DNA from: an uncultured Bacteroidota bacterium
GTDB taxonomy: Bacteria; Bacteroidota; Bacteroidia; Chitinophagales; Chitinophagaceae
DNA: 10,405 nt
Direction of reading: 5' to 3'
Assembly: GCA_903912405.1 (NCBI GenBank)
Contig: CAIWHF010000137.1
Coordinates: forward strand, 1 to 10,405
In this document: positions 1-6,668 of the stretch, one piece after another
Numbering within the stretch: position 1 is the stretch's first letter
How the letters are laid out: every line of letters begins with the position of its first letter
The notes under the pieces: model-generated
Database searches by the model: none
Told to the model about the DNA's origin: nothing
Seen by the model: only the letters and a program-made list of their open reading frames with translations
Position numbers and translations under genes: made by a program

Positions 1-639
1 TATCCCGGTTGTTATATTGGCGACAATGTAGTTATCAATGAAGAAACAAAATTATTTGCTAGTGTAAAAATATACGACGATTGCTCCGTTGGTGCGCGTG
101 TTACCATACACTCAGGAACGGTTATTGGTGGAGATGGGTTTGGCTTTGCCCCTCAAAAAGATGGTAGCTTTAAAAAAGTACCTCAAATAGGCAATGTCAT
201 TATTGAAGACGATGTAGAAATAGGTGCCAACACTACAATAGACAGAGCTACAATGGGATCTACCATTATTAAAAAAGGTGTAAAACTAGACAACCTTATA
301 CAAATTGCCCACAATGTAGAAATTGGAGAAAACACGGTTATAGCTGCACAATCTGGTATTTCTGGAAGCACTAAAATTGGCAAACACAATATGATTGGTG
401 GACAAGTAGGTGTTGTAGGGCATATACACACTGCCAATGGGACTAAAGTTGGCGCACAAAGTGGTATCACAAAATCTATAACTACACCTAACACATCAGT
501 GAATGAAACACCAGCCTTTGATTATAAGGCATCTTTAAAAAGCCAGGCTATATTTAGAAATCTACCTGATTTACAAAAACGCATATTGGAATTAGAACAG
601 CAACTAGCTGCTCTAAAAAACCAAATCAATAATTCATAA
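1..639 (+). CDS. lpxD: UDP-3-O-(3-hydroxyacyl)glucosamine N-acyltransferase LpxD, C-terminal part
   Basis: LpxD adds the second 3-hydroxyacyl chain, from acyl-ACP, to the 2-amino group of UDP-3-O-acyl-glucosamine in the cytoplasmic steps of lipid A synthesis. The reading frame is open from base 1, so the N-terminal uridine-binding part and start lie left of the window; 212 residues are visible, against roughly 340 in E. coli LpxD. Visible residues show left-handed beta-helix hexapeptide repeats, the LpxD hallmark GGDGFGFAP (fragment residues 46-54), the NTTIDRATMG segment and QIAHN, whose His (fragment residue 104, bases 310-312) matches the catalytic His239 of E. coli. The C-terminal end (about 182-209) is a short helical coiled segment rich in Leu, Glu and Gln, as in other LpxD trimers. 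The TAA stop is 19 bp before the lpxC-fabZ start, which fits one operon. Confidence 0.96.
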   Translation, partial: YPGCYIGDNVVINEETKLFASVKIYDDCSVGARVTIHSGTVIGGDGFGFAPQKDGSFKKVPQIGNVIIEDDVEIGANTTIDRATMGSTIIKKGVKLDNLIQIAHNVEIGENTVIAAQSGISGSTKIGKHNMIGGQVGVVGHIHTANGTKVGAQSGITKSITTPNTSVNETPAFDYKASLKSQAIFRNLPDLQKRILELEQQLAALKNQINNS

Positions 640-658
640 AAATATTAAATTATACTTT

Positions 659-2068
659 GTGCAAACAAAATCATCCAATCAACAAACTTTAAAATCTCCG
701 GTAAGCTTACATGGTGTAGGACTCCATACAGGTAGTCATGTAACTATTACGATGAAACCAGCAAATCCGGGCTACGGTATTCGTTTTCAAAGAATCGACC
801 TGCCGGAACAACCTGTTGTTAAAGCAGATGCAGATCTTGTTGTTGATACCTCAAGAGGTACCACACTAGAATACAATGGTGCGCGCGTAAGCACAGTAGA
901 GCACGTATTATCTGCTTTGGTTGGATTACAAATAGACAATGTATTAATAGAATTAGACGGGCCAGAAATACCTATTTTAGATGGTAGTGCGCGTGAATTT
1001 ATTGAAGCCATAGAAAGCGCTGGTATTCAAGAACAAGAAGCAACTAGAATCGTCTATAGCATTGATACCAATATCCATTTCTATGACCCAGTGAAGAATG
1101 TAGATATGTTATTGATCCCTTCTAATGATTATGCTATAACCACACTCATCGATTTTAACTCACCCGTATTAGGCACGCAACATGCTACCCTTAAAAATTT
1201 GGGTGAATTTAAAAATGAAATTGGCCCATGCAGAACTTTTTGTTTTTTGCATGAGTTAGAATATTTATTAGAAAACAACTTGATTAAAGGTGGTGATTTA
1301 AATAATGCTATTGTAGTTGTTGACAAGGTAGTTGAAGATGATCAGTTAGCTCATTTAGCGAAAGTATTTAATAAGCAGAAAATAGAAGTAAAAAGCGAAG
1401 GGATTTTAAACAATATCCAACTTCGTTATCCCAACGAACCAGCTCGTCATAAATTATTAGATGTGGTAGGTGATTTAGCATTAGTGGGTCATGCTTTTAA
1501 AGGGCATATCATTGCTTCTCGTCCAGGCCACGCATCTAACGTAGAATTTGCTAAGAAGATAAAACAATACATCAAACAAAACAAACACTTGTCGGATGTA
1601 CCTGTGTATGATCCTATGCAAGCTCCAATTTATGACATTAACAGAATTGAAAAAGTACTACCTCATAAATTCCCATTCTTATTAGTAGACAAGATCATTG
1701 AGCTGAGTGACAAGCATGTGGTAGGTATTAAAAATGTAACTTTTAACGAGCCATTCTTCCAAGGTCATTTTCCACAAAACCCAGTAATGCCAGGCGTTTT
1801 ACAATTAGAAGCGATGGCGCAAGTAGGGGGTATATTAGCCCTCAACAATATTGAAGATCCACAAAATTTCGATACTTATTTCTTAAAAATCGACAAAGCA
1901 AAATTCAAACAAAAAGTAATTCCAGGTGATACCTTAATTTTAAAATTAGAATTAATAAGTCCTATTCGCAGAGGTATTTGCGAAATGAAAGGAACAGCTT
2001 ATGTAGGTAATAAATTAGTAACCGAAGCTGAATTAGTAGCTCAAATAATTAGAAAAGAAAAACCATGA
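659..2068 (+). CDS. lpxC-fabZ: Bifunctional UDP-3-O-acyl-GlcNAc deacetylase / 3-hydroxyacyl-ACP dehydratase (LpxC-FabZ fusion)
   Basis: This is one 469-residue protein with two enzymes. Residues 10-305 are LpxC, the zinc deacetylase that commits UDP-3-O-acyl-GlcNAc to lipid A. GVGLHTG (19-25) is near the N-terminus. Zinc ligands are His82 (in EHVLSAL), His264 and Asp268 (in RHKLLDVVGDL), with Glu81 as general base and His291 in GHASN as the catalytic His. Residues 322-469 are FabZ, which dehydrates 3-hydroxyacyl-ACP in fatty acid synthesis: PHKFPFLLVD (335-344), catalytic His370 in GHFPQNPVMPG and Glu384 in QLEAMAQ. The fusion is standard in Bacteroidota and couples enzymes that draw on the same 3-hydroxyacyl-ACP pool. 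The start is GTG at 659: no ATG, GTG or TTG exists in frame between the upstream stop at 614 and this codon, and it leaves the usual short leader before the LpxC motif. It overlaps lpxA by ATGA. Confidence 0.97.
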   Translation: MQTKSSNQQTLKSPVSLHGVGLHTGSHVTITMKPANPGYGIRFQRIDLPEQPVVKADADLVVDTSRGTTLEYNGARVSTVEHVLSALVGLQIDNVLIELDGPEIPILDGSAREFIEAIESAGIQEQEATRIVYSIDTNIHFYDPVKNVDMLLIPSNDYAITTLIDFNSPVLGTQHATLKNLGEFKNEIGPCRTFCFLHELEYLLENNLIKGGDLNNAIVVVDKVVEDDQLAHLAKVFNKQKIEVKSEGILNNIQLRYPNEPARHKLLDVVGDLALVGHAFKGHIIASRPGHASNVEFAKKIKQYIKQNKHLSDVPVYDPMQAPIYDINRIEKVLPHKFPFLLVDKIIELSDKHVVGIKNVTFNEPFFQGHFPQNPVMPGVLQLEAMAQVGGILALNNIEDPQNFDTYFLKIDKAKFKQKVIPGDTLILKLELISPIRRGICEMKGTAYVGNKLVTEAELVAQIIRKEKP

Positions 2069-2865
2069 TTCATCCATTAACCTATATTCACCCTGAAGCT
2101 AAAATTGCTCAGCACGTTAAGATTGATCCATTTTCTACGGTACATGCCAATGTCGAGATTGGCGAAGGCACTTGGATTGGCTCCAATGTTACCATTATGG
2201 AAGGAGCACGCATTGGTAAAAACTGCAATATCTTTCCGGGCACCGTAATAAGTGCTATTCCACAAGATTTAAAATTTAAAGGTGAAGATACCTTTACTTA
2301 TATTGGCGACAACTGCACTATACGCGAATGTGTAACTATCAATAGAGGTACTGTAGATAAGCAGCATACCAAAATTGGAAATAATTGCTTAATCATGGCT
2401 TACTCTCACATTGCACATGATTGTATTGTGGGTAATAATTGTATTTTTTCAAATAATACAACCTTAGCAGGACATATCGAAGTAGGTGATTATGTTATTT
2501 TAGCAGGATTAACTGCGGTACAACAATTTGTTAGAATTGGTTCTCATGCCTTTGTAACAGGCGGTTCACTTGTTAGAAAAGATGTTCCCCCATTCGTAAA
2601 AGCGGCACGTGAACCCTTGTCTTATGTAGGTGTAAATTCTGTTGGTTTAAAAAGAAGAGGCTTTAGCTTACAGCAGATTAACCATATCCTAGATATCTAT
2701 CGCATCTTATTTGTAAAAGGGTACAATGTATCCAAAGCATTAAGTATTATAGAAGCAGAAATACCTGTCTCCGATGAACGTGATGAAATCATCACCTTTG
2801 TAAGAGAAACAGGAAGAGGTATCATGAAAGGCTATACGAGAAGACAAAATGAAGATCTGTCTTAA
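2065..2865 (+). CDS. lpxA: UDP-N-acetylglucosamine 3-O-acyltransferase LpxA
   Basis: LpxA transfers a 3-hydroxyacyl chain from ACP to the 3-OH of UDP-GlcNAc, the first lipid A step, in the cytoplasm. The 266 residues match the family (262 in E. coli). Residues 1-185 are left-handed beta-helix hexapeptide repeats and 190-266 the helical C-terminal domain. By hand alignment the catalytic His125 of E. coli is His118 (SHIAHDC), His122 is His115 and His144 is His137 (LAGH). His160 is replaced by Gln153 (TAVQQF). The acyl-length ruler position Gly173 is Gly166, which fits a long acyl chain (inference). The motif NSVGLKRRGFS (191-201) is well conserved. The start overlaps the stop of lpxC-fabZ (ATGA), so translational coupling is likely. 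The 3' end overlaps the next gene by 17 bp. Confidence 0.97.
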   Translation: MIHPLTYIHPEAKIAQHVKIDPFSTVHANVEIGEGTWIGSNVTIMEGARIGKNCNIFPGTVISAIPQDLKFKGEDTFTYIGDNCTIRECVTINRGTVDKQHTKIGNNCLIMAYSHIAHDCIVGNNCIFSNNTTLAGHIEVGDYVILAGLTAVQQFVRIGSHAFVTGGSLVRKDVPPFVKAAREPLSYVGVNSVGLKRRGFSLQQINHILDIYRILFVKGYNVSKALSIIEAEIPVSDERDEIITFVRETGRGIMKGYTRRQNEDLS

Positions 2866-3457
2866 TAATATTTCGAAACGTTATCAACAAAACTGGATTT
2901 TCAAAGATCTTTCTTTGGAAATTCAAGATGGCAGTTCCTTAGCAATTCTTGGAAATAATGGCAGCGGAAAATCAAGCTTGCTACGCATTATAGCATCCAT
3001 GCAATCAGCAACAAAAGGCGCTATTACGTATACCCATCAACAAGAGCAAATTGAACCAAATGCTATTTACAACATGCTTAGCTATGCAGCAGTTGGCATG
3101 CAATTAATAGAAGAATTTACACTAAGCGAATTACTTAGTTTTCATTTTAGTTTTAAGAAAAGTATTAATCAATTGCGTGTTGAGGAAATTATTACAATAC
3201 TTGACATGAAAAATGTTCAATCAAAATTGGTTGGCGATTTTTCAAGCGGGATGAAACAACGCGTTAAATTGGCGCAAGCAATTTTTACAGACGCTCCATT
3301 ACTATTATTAGACGAACCCTGTAGTAATTTAGACAAGCATGGTATAGCACAGTATCAAGAATGGATAGCAACGTATCAAAATAACAGGACAATTATTATT
3401 GCTTCTAATGATGTGAATGAGTATAGTTTTTGCAAACAACAAATCGTGTTAGCTTAA
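2849..3457 (+). CDS. Small ABC-type ATP-binding protein in the lipid A operon
   Basis: This is a cytoplasmic ABC nucleotide-binding subunit of only 202 residues with no fused membrane domain. Motifs in order are Walker A GNNGSGKS (35-42), a Q-loop candidate at Gln85 followed by EEFT, signature SSGMKQR (132-138), Walker B LLLLDEP (151-157) and D-loop SNLD (159-162). The switch (H-loop) position reads ASND (185-188), so Asn187 stands where His is usual. The protein ends shortly after, without the C-terminal extension of LptB-like ATPases. The general shape is closest to short CcmA/ABC-2-type exporter ATPases, but no permease gene is in the window, so the substrate is unknown. It starts 17 bp inside lpxA, so it is surely co-transcribed and probably translationally coupled. 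A role in envelope or lipid export is a guess from context only. Its stop is 6 bp from the convergent TPM gene. Confidence 0.88.
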   Translation: MKICLNNISKRYQQNWIFKDLSLEIQDGSSLAILGNNGSGKSSLLRIIASMQSATKGAITYTHQQEQIEPNAIYNMLSYAAVGMQLIEEFTLSELLSFHFSFKKSINQLRVEEIITILDMKNVQSKLVGDFSSGMKQRVKLAQAIFTDAPLLLLDEPCSNLDKHGIAQYQEWIATYQNNRTIIIASNDVNEYSFCKQQIVLA

Positions 3458-3463
3458 GCATCT

Positions 3464-4213
3464 TTACCAACTTCCGCTGGCACCACCGCCTCCAAAACTA
3501 CCACCACCAAAGCCTCCAAAGCCACCACTGTCGGAATCGTTATTGGAACCACCACCAAAGCCACCGCCCATTAACATGCCTCCTAAAAATGGGGTAATAC
3601 CCCCTCCTCTATTATTGTTGTTTCCTTTTGATAGGATAAAAATGATTAATAATATGAATAAGATTAAGCCTATGGAAAAGCCTCTAGGTTTTTCAGCTTC
3701 TCTTTTTTCTATGCCTTTATATTCTCCCCTAGTTGCTAAATCTAAAGCACTAACAGCTTGCAGTAAACCATCTAAATATTGACCTTGTTTAAATGCAGGT
3801 TTGATTTCATTTCTTATAATCCTACCGCACATAGCATCGGTAAGAGCGCCTTCTAATCCCCTGCCCGTTGCAATCGTCACTTTGCGATCTTCTATAGCAA
3901 CTAATAAAAGAATACCATTCTCTCTTCCCTTTACACCTACACCCCAATGGTTTCCCAATTGCGTAGCATAATCTACAATTTCATAAGGGCCAGTGCTTTG
4001 AATAATGACTATAGTAATCTGATTGGATGTTCTTTTTTCTATAGCTTCAACACTATCTTCTAAAAGCTGCATTGCTGCATCTGATAGGATGGACGAAAAA
4101 TCGTTGACTAAGCGAGGTGGATTGGGAGGATTTGGAAAATCACTATCTGCTGCATGCGTAGTAATACTAAAACAGCAAATAAAAAATAGGGTTAAAAATT
4201 GTAGTGCTTTCAT
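3464..4213 (-). CDS. TPM-domain protein, YgcG-like, with signal peptide and Gly-rich tail
   Basis: The 249-residue envelope protein of the TPM (TLP18.3/Psb32/MOLO-1) family has no settled biochemical activity, although plant relatives act in photosystem II repair. Residues 1-21 look like a signal peptide (MKALQF, hydrophobic core, then THAA). Residues 30-160 form the TPM domain, with PPRLVNDFSSILSD at its start, NQITIVII (64-71) and NGILLLVAIEDRKVTIATG (99-117). Residues 180-195 are a transmembrane segment. The tail from about 203 is Gly/Ser-rich with GGFGGFGGGSFGGGG and ends ASGSW, typical of the YgcG group. It is the third gene of a lemA-TPM-TPM operon: its ATG follows the stop of the neighbouring gene with no spacer. 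It probably faces the periplasm or cell exterior through the TPM domain. The family call is firm and the function is unknown. Confidence 0.9.
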   Translation of the reverse strand: MKALQFLTLFFICCFSITTHAADSDFPNPPNPPRLVNDFSSILSDAAMQLLEDSVEAIEKRTSNQITIVIIQSTGPYEIVDYATQLGNHWGVGVKGRENGILLLVAIEDRKVTIATGRGLEGALTDAMCGRIIRNEIKPAFKQGQYLDGLLQAVSALDLATRGEYKGIEKREAEKPRGFSIGLILFILLIIFILSKGNNNNRGGGITPFLGGMLMGGGFGGGSNNDSDSGGFGGFGGGSFGGGGASGSW

Positions 4214-4669
4214 TTATTTTCCAAATACGATTTCGTCAGCTAATTCATTATCATTGCTAAATGCATTAGCCGGAAAATGCTCTTGCATAGGAATACTTAG
4301 GGTATCTATACAATTTACAATAGCTCGGGTTAGGTCGATAGACTTAACATCTTTTACAAAACCCGTAGCAGCCGTTTCCCAAAAAGTGGCACCACCTGCT
4401 TTTTCATAAATAGCATCATCGCCTAAAATGGCAAATTTCTTTGATTTTGTTGCTATGTATAGCAACAAAGCATTACGTTCTTGCGTAGCCTGCATTTGCA
4501 ACGCTGCAAACACTTCGTTAGCTCTTTCTAAAGGTTCCTCAAAAAAACAATCCTGCTCCATAAAAATGCGGAGCTCACAAGAACTTGTAAGCTCCGCTTT
4601 TTTTAAATGCGTTTCTATCAAAGCAATCTCGCTTTGACTAAAAGGATGTTTTTTTTTCTTAAAGAACAT
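4214..4669 (-). CDS. TPM-domain protein, short cytoplasmic type
   Basis: This is a 151-residue TPM-family protein without signal peptide or Gly-rich tail. The N-terminus is MFFKKKKHPF, basic, so it may sit in the cytoplasm or at the inner face of the membrane. Family features are SEIALIETHLKKAELTSSCE (13-32), corresponding to the usual helix followed by TSGE, then RNALLLYIATKSKKFAILGD (65-84), which aligns with the core strand segment of the next gene, and FWETA (96-100). It lies between lemA (3-bp gap) and the Gly-rich TPM gene (0-bp gap), so the three are one transcription unit. Codons 25-34 carry a strong GC-rich hairpin described separately. The role is unknown; Bacteroidota commonly pair such a short TPM protein with LemA and a YgcG-like protein. 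Confidence 0.85.
   Translation of the reverse strand: MFFKKKKHPFSQSEIALIETHLKKAELTSSCELRIFMEQDCFFEEPLERANEVFAALQMQATQERNALLLYIATKSKKFAILGDDAIYEKAGGATFWETAATGFVKDVKSIDLTRAIVNCIDTLSIPMQEHFPANAFSNDNELADEIVFGK
4562..4604. terminator. Terminator-like hairpin inside the short TPM gene
   Basis: A perfect 8-bp stem, GCGGAGCT (4568-4575) with AGCTCCGC (4590-4597), is followed inside by a one-base mismatch, a further 4-bp stem and a GAAC loop. On the + strand it is followed by seven T (4598-4604). On the - strand, the coding direction, it is followed by A and five T. It could stop antisense read-through from the lipid A operon, attenuate the lemA operon after lemA, or be an accident of the coding sequence. 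The structure is read directly; the function is inferred. Confidence 0.45.
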
Positions 4670-4672
4670 AAA

Positions 4673-5260
4673 CTAAAACTGAACTTTTGGTGCTTTTTGT
4701 GCTCCTGCTTCTGCTTCAAACATACCTTTTGGTTGAAAACCAAACATACCCGCCAATAAATTATTAGGGAAAGTACGCACCGTAATATTATAAGCTTGCA
4801 CGGCATCGTTAAATGAGGTTCTTGAAAAAGCTATACGATTTTCTGTACCAGCAATTTCATCTTGCAAAGCCAAGAAGTTTTGGTTGGCTTTCAATTCTGG
4901 ATATTGCTCAGACACCACCATCAAACGACCTAAAGCTTGGCTTAACTGACCTTGAGATGCTTGAAATTGTTTTAATTTCTCTGGAGTTAGATCATTAGCG
5001 TTCATTGTAATTTTAGAAGCACTTGCTCTAGCTTCAATAACAGCTGTTAGGGTTTCTTTTTCAAAATTTGCAGCTCCTTTAACTGTTGCTACTAAATTAT
5101 CTATCAAATCGGCTCTACGTTGATATTGAGTTTGAACATTAGCCCATGCGCTTTTAACAGCTTCATCTTTGTTTACTAAACTTCTTTGTGTATTACAAGA
5201 ATAGCAACCACCCATAAATAGAATAAGTAATAAAATACCTACTGGAATAAACTTTTTCAT
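4673..5260 (-). CDS. lemA: LemA family protein
   Basis: This is a 195-residue LemA protein, an envelope-anchored helical-bundle family of unknown molecular role. The N-terminus MKKFIPVGILLLILF is a hydrophobic anchor. It is followed by MGGC (16-19), which could be a loose lipobox with Cys19 lipidated; the residue at -3 is Met rather than Leu, so this is uncertain. Family motifs follow: VKSAWANVQTQYQRRADLID (35-54), NLVATVKG (55-62), FEKETLTAVIEARA (66-79), then RLMVVSEQYPELKANQNF (111-128), LQDEIAGTENRI (131-142) and YNITVRTFPNNLLA (157-170). It is the first gene of a - strand operon with two TPM genes. A clear Bacteroidota -7 box lies 20 bp upstream of the ATG. No Shine-Dalgarno sequence is seen, as is normal in this phylum. 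Confidence 0.95.
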   Translation of the reverse strand: MKKFIPVGILLLILFMGGCYSCNTQRSLVNKDEAVKSAWANVQTQYQRRADLIDNLVATVKGAANFEKETLTAVIEARASASKITMNANDLTPEKLKQFQASQGQLSQALGRLMVVSEQYPELKANQNFLALQDEIAGTENRIAFSRTSFNDAVQAYNITVRTFPNNLLAGMFGFQPKGMFEAEAGAQKAPKVQF

Positions 5261-5279
5261 ATAAATTAAATTTTACAAC

Positions 5280-5324
5280 ACAAAGATACGATAGCTAGCG
5301 CAATTCAAAACTCAAAATCTTTGT
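5280..5324. repeat. 8-bp inverted repeat in the lemA/kynU divergent region
   Basis: ACAAAGAT (5280-5287) and ATCTTTGT (5317-5324) are perfect inverse copies 29 bp apart. The left arm contains most of the lemA -7 box. The right arm contains a one-mismatch -7 box (AATCTTTG, 5316-5323) pointing toward kynU. It may be two opposed promoter boxes or an operator. It is too short to exclude chance in AT-rich DNA. Confidence 0.35.
5281..5310 (-). promoter_or_regulatory. Promoter of the lemA-TPM operon
   Basis: Reading the - strand, TATCTTTG (5288-5281) matches the -7 consensus TAnnTTTG exactly, and TTTTG (5310-5306) supplies a -33 element with a 17-bp spacer, within the range reported for Bacteroidota primary sigma promoters. 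The -7 box ends 20 bp before the lemA ATG, giving a leader of roughly 15 nt. Confidence 0.7.
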
Positions 5325-5366
5325 TATTATTTATTTAAAATTCAATATTCATAGTATCTTGCACTC

Positions 5367-5374
5367 TATATTTG
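5367..5374 (+). promoter_or_regulatory. -7 promoter box before kynU
   Basis: TATATTTG is an exact TAnnTTTG match, ending 11 bp before the kynU ATG at 5386. Transcription would begin only a few bases before the start codon, giving a nearly leaderless mRNA. No TTG lies at the usual -33 distance, so the promoter is incomplete by consensus. The box argues against the upstream TTG at 5359 as start codon, because it would lie inside that longer frame. Confidence 0.5.
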
Positions 5375-5385
5375 ATGCCCTACTT

Positions 5386-6666
5386 ATGAATTATTCGTAT
5401 ACCAATGATAGCGCATTTGCACAAGAGCAAGATGCCATAGATTTTTTCAATTCTTATAGAAGCCGCTTTCTGTTCCCACAGCACGAAGGTAAAGATGCCG
5501 TATATTTTTGTGGCAATTCTTTGGGGCTTCAGCCTCAAAGCACCGCTTATTTAATGCAACAAGAATTGAAAGATTGGGCAACTTTTGGGGTAGAGGGTCA
5601 TTTTAGAGCAAAAAATCCTTGGATGCATTATCATCACTTATTTTCTGAAAGCTTATCAAAAATAGTTGGGGCACAAAAAGAAGAGGTAGTAGCTTGTAAT
5701 ACCTTATCGGTTAATCTTCATTTATTACTTATCTCTTTTTACCAACCTACTGCTAAGCGCTTCAAAATTATTATGGAAGCGGGCGCTTTCCCTTCTGATC
5801 AATACGCCATTGAAACGCAAGTAAAAATGCATCATTTAGATCCACAGGAAGCTATCCTTGAATTGCATCCTAGAGAAGGCGAACATACCTTACGACCGGA
5901 AGATATTATTGCTACCATTCATGCCACAGGCAACGAATTGGCCCTGGTGCTTTTAGGTGGAGTAAATTATTATACCGGACAGCTTTTCGACATGCAATCT
6001 ATAACCGCAGCAGCACATCAAGTTGGCGCTTTAGCTGGATATGATTTGGCCCATGCGGTAGGCAATGTACCCTTAGCACTCCATGATTGGAAGGTGGATT
6101 TTGCTTGCTGGTGTTCTTACAAATATTTAAACTCTGGTCCGGGTGGCGTTGGCGGCATCTTTGTGCACGAAAAACATGGCAACAATCCAGCAACGTTTCG
6201 CTTAGCAGGATGGTGGGGTAACGATGAGAAAACAAGATTTAAAATGCAAAAAGGCTTTGTGCCTCAAAAAGGCGCTGCAAGCTGGCAAATGAGTAATGCT
6301 CCTGTTTTTAACATGGTTGCCCATAGAGCATCTCTAGATATTTACGACAAAACAAGTGTAGCATTATTAAGAAAGAAAAGCCTACACCTAACGGGCTATA
6401 TGGAGTACTTACTTAATTTATGTACCCACTTACCCTTTGAAATTATTACCCCTAAAAATAATGAAGAAAGGGGCTGTCAATTATCTCTTTTATTTAAAAG
6501 CGAAGGCAAGCAATTATTTGAATTCTTAGAGAAAAATGGTGTAATTGCAGATTGGAGAGAACCCAATGTAATTCGCATTGCTCCAGTGCCTTTATATAAC
6601 AGTTACGAAGATTGTTTCCGATTTTATGAATTACTTATGCAGTATAAAGTAGTAAGTATAAATTAA
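5386..6666 (+). CDS. kynU: Kynureninase
   Basis: Kynureninase is a cytoplasmic PLP enzyme that cleaves kynurenine or 3-hydroxykynurenine to (3-hydroxy)anthranilate and alanine, in tryptophan breakdown or NAD synthesis from tryptophan. Starting at ATG 5386 the protein has 426 residues, the normal family length (about 410-465). Motifs are YFCGNSLGLQP (40-50), GVEGHFRAKNPWM (68-80), FPSDQYA (135-141), GYDLAHAVGN (218-227) with PLP-binding Asp220, CSYKYLNSGPGG (243-254) with Schiff-base Lys246, AGWWG (274-278) and FVPQKGAASWQMSN (291-304). The frame is open to a TTG at 5359, but that would add nine non-family residues and bury the -7 box. Its stop is 2 bp from ribF, so they form one operon. No other tryptophan-degradation gene is in the window. 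Confidence 0.95.
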   Translation: MNYSYTNDSAFAQEQDAIDFFNSYRSRFLFPQHEGKDAVYFCGNSLGLQPQSTAYLMQQELKDWATFGVEGHFRAKNPWMHYHHLFSESLSKIVGAQKEEVVACNTLSVNLHLLLISFYQPTAKRFKIIMEAGAFPSDQYAIETQVKMHHLDPQEAILELHPREGEHTLRPEDIIATIHATGNELALVLLGGVNYYTGQLFDMQSITAAAHQVGALAGYDLAHAVGNVPLALHDWKVDFACWCSYKYLNSGPGGVGGIFVHEKHGNNPATFRLAGWWGNDEKTRFKMQKGFVPQKGAASWQMSNAPVFNMVAHRASLDIYDKTSVALLRKKSLHLTGYMEYLLNLCTHLPFEIITPKNNEERGCQLSLLFKSEGKQLFEFLEKNGVIADWREPNVIRIAPVPLYNSYEDCFRFYELLMQYKVVSIN

Positions 6667-6668
6667 AA

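Noticed and set aside
183..494. Open frame on the - strand inside lpxD
   Set aside because: Cys/Pro/Ile-rich shadow of the hexapeptide-repeat coding sequence of lpxD.
651..661. TATACTTTG as a promoter box just before lpxC-fabZ
   Set aside because: Spacing between TA and TTTG is 3 (or 1) rather than 2, and it runs into the GTG start codon, so a transcript from it would lack the start.
787..1326. Two open frames on the - strand inside lpxC-fabZ
   Set aside because: They are antisense to a well-conserved enzyme and have no recognisable domain or start signal.
3452..3459. GCTTAAGC palindrome at the ABC gene stop
   Set aside because: It has no loop and no T-run, so it cannot act as an intrinsic terminator; eight bases of symmetry are likely to be chance.
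3591..3604. Small GGGGT/ACCCC hairpin as a terminator for the lipid A operon
   Set aside because: Five-bp stem with a 3-nt loop, no T-run, and located inside the coding sequence of the convergent TPM gene; its bases are explained by Gly, Ile, Thr and Pro codons.
3543..4409. Open frames on the + strand opposite the TPM genes
   Set aside because: The Pro-rich one is the complement of the Gly-rich tail; the other is the complement of conserved TPM coding sequence across a gene junction.
4618..4806. Open frame on the - strand across the lemA end
   Set aside because: It overlaps lemA and the short TPM gene in another frame and has no family character.
5999..6235. Open frame on the - strand inside kynU
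   Set aside because: Antisense shadow of the PLP-lysine region of kynureninase.
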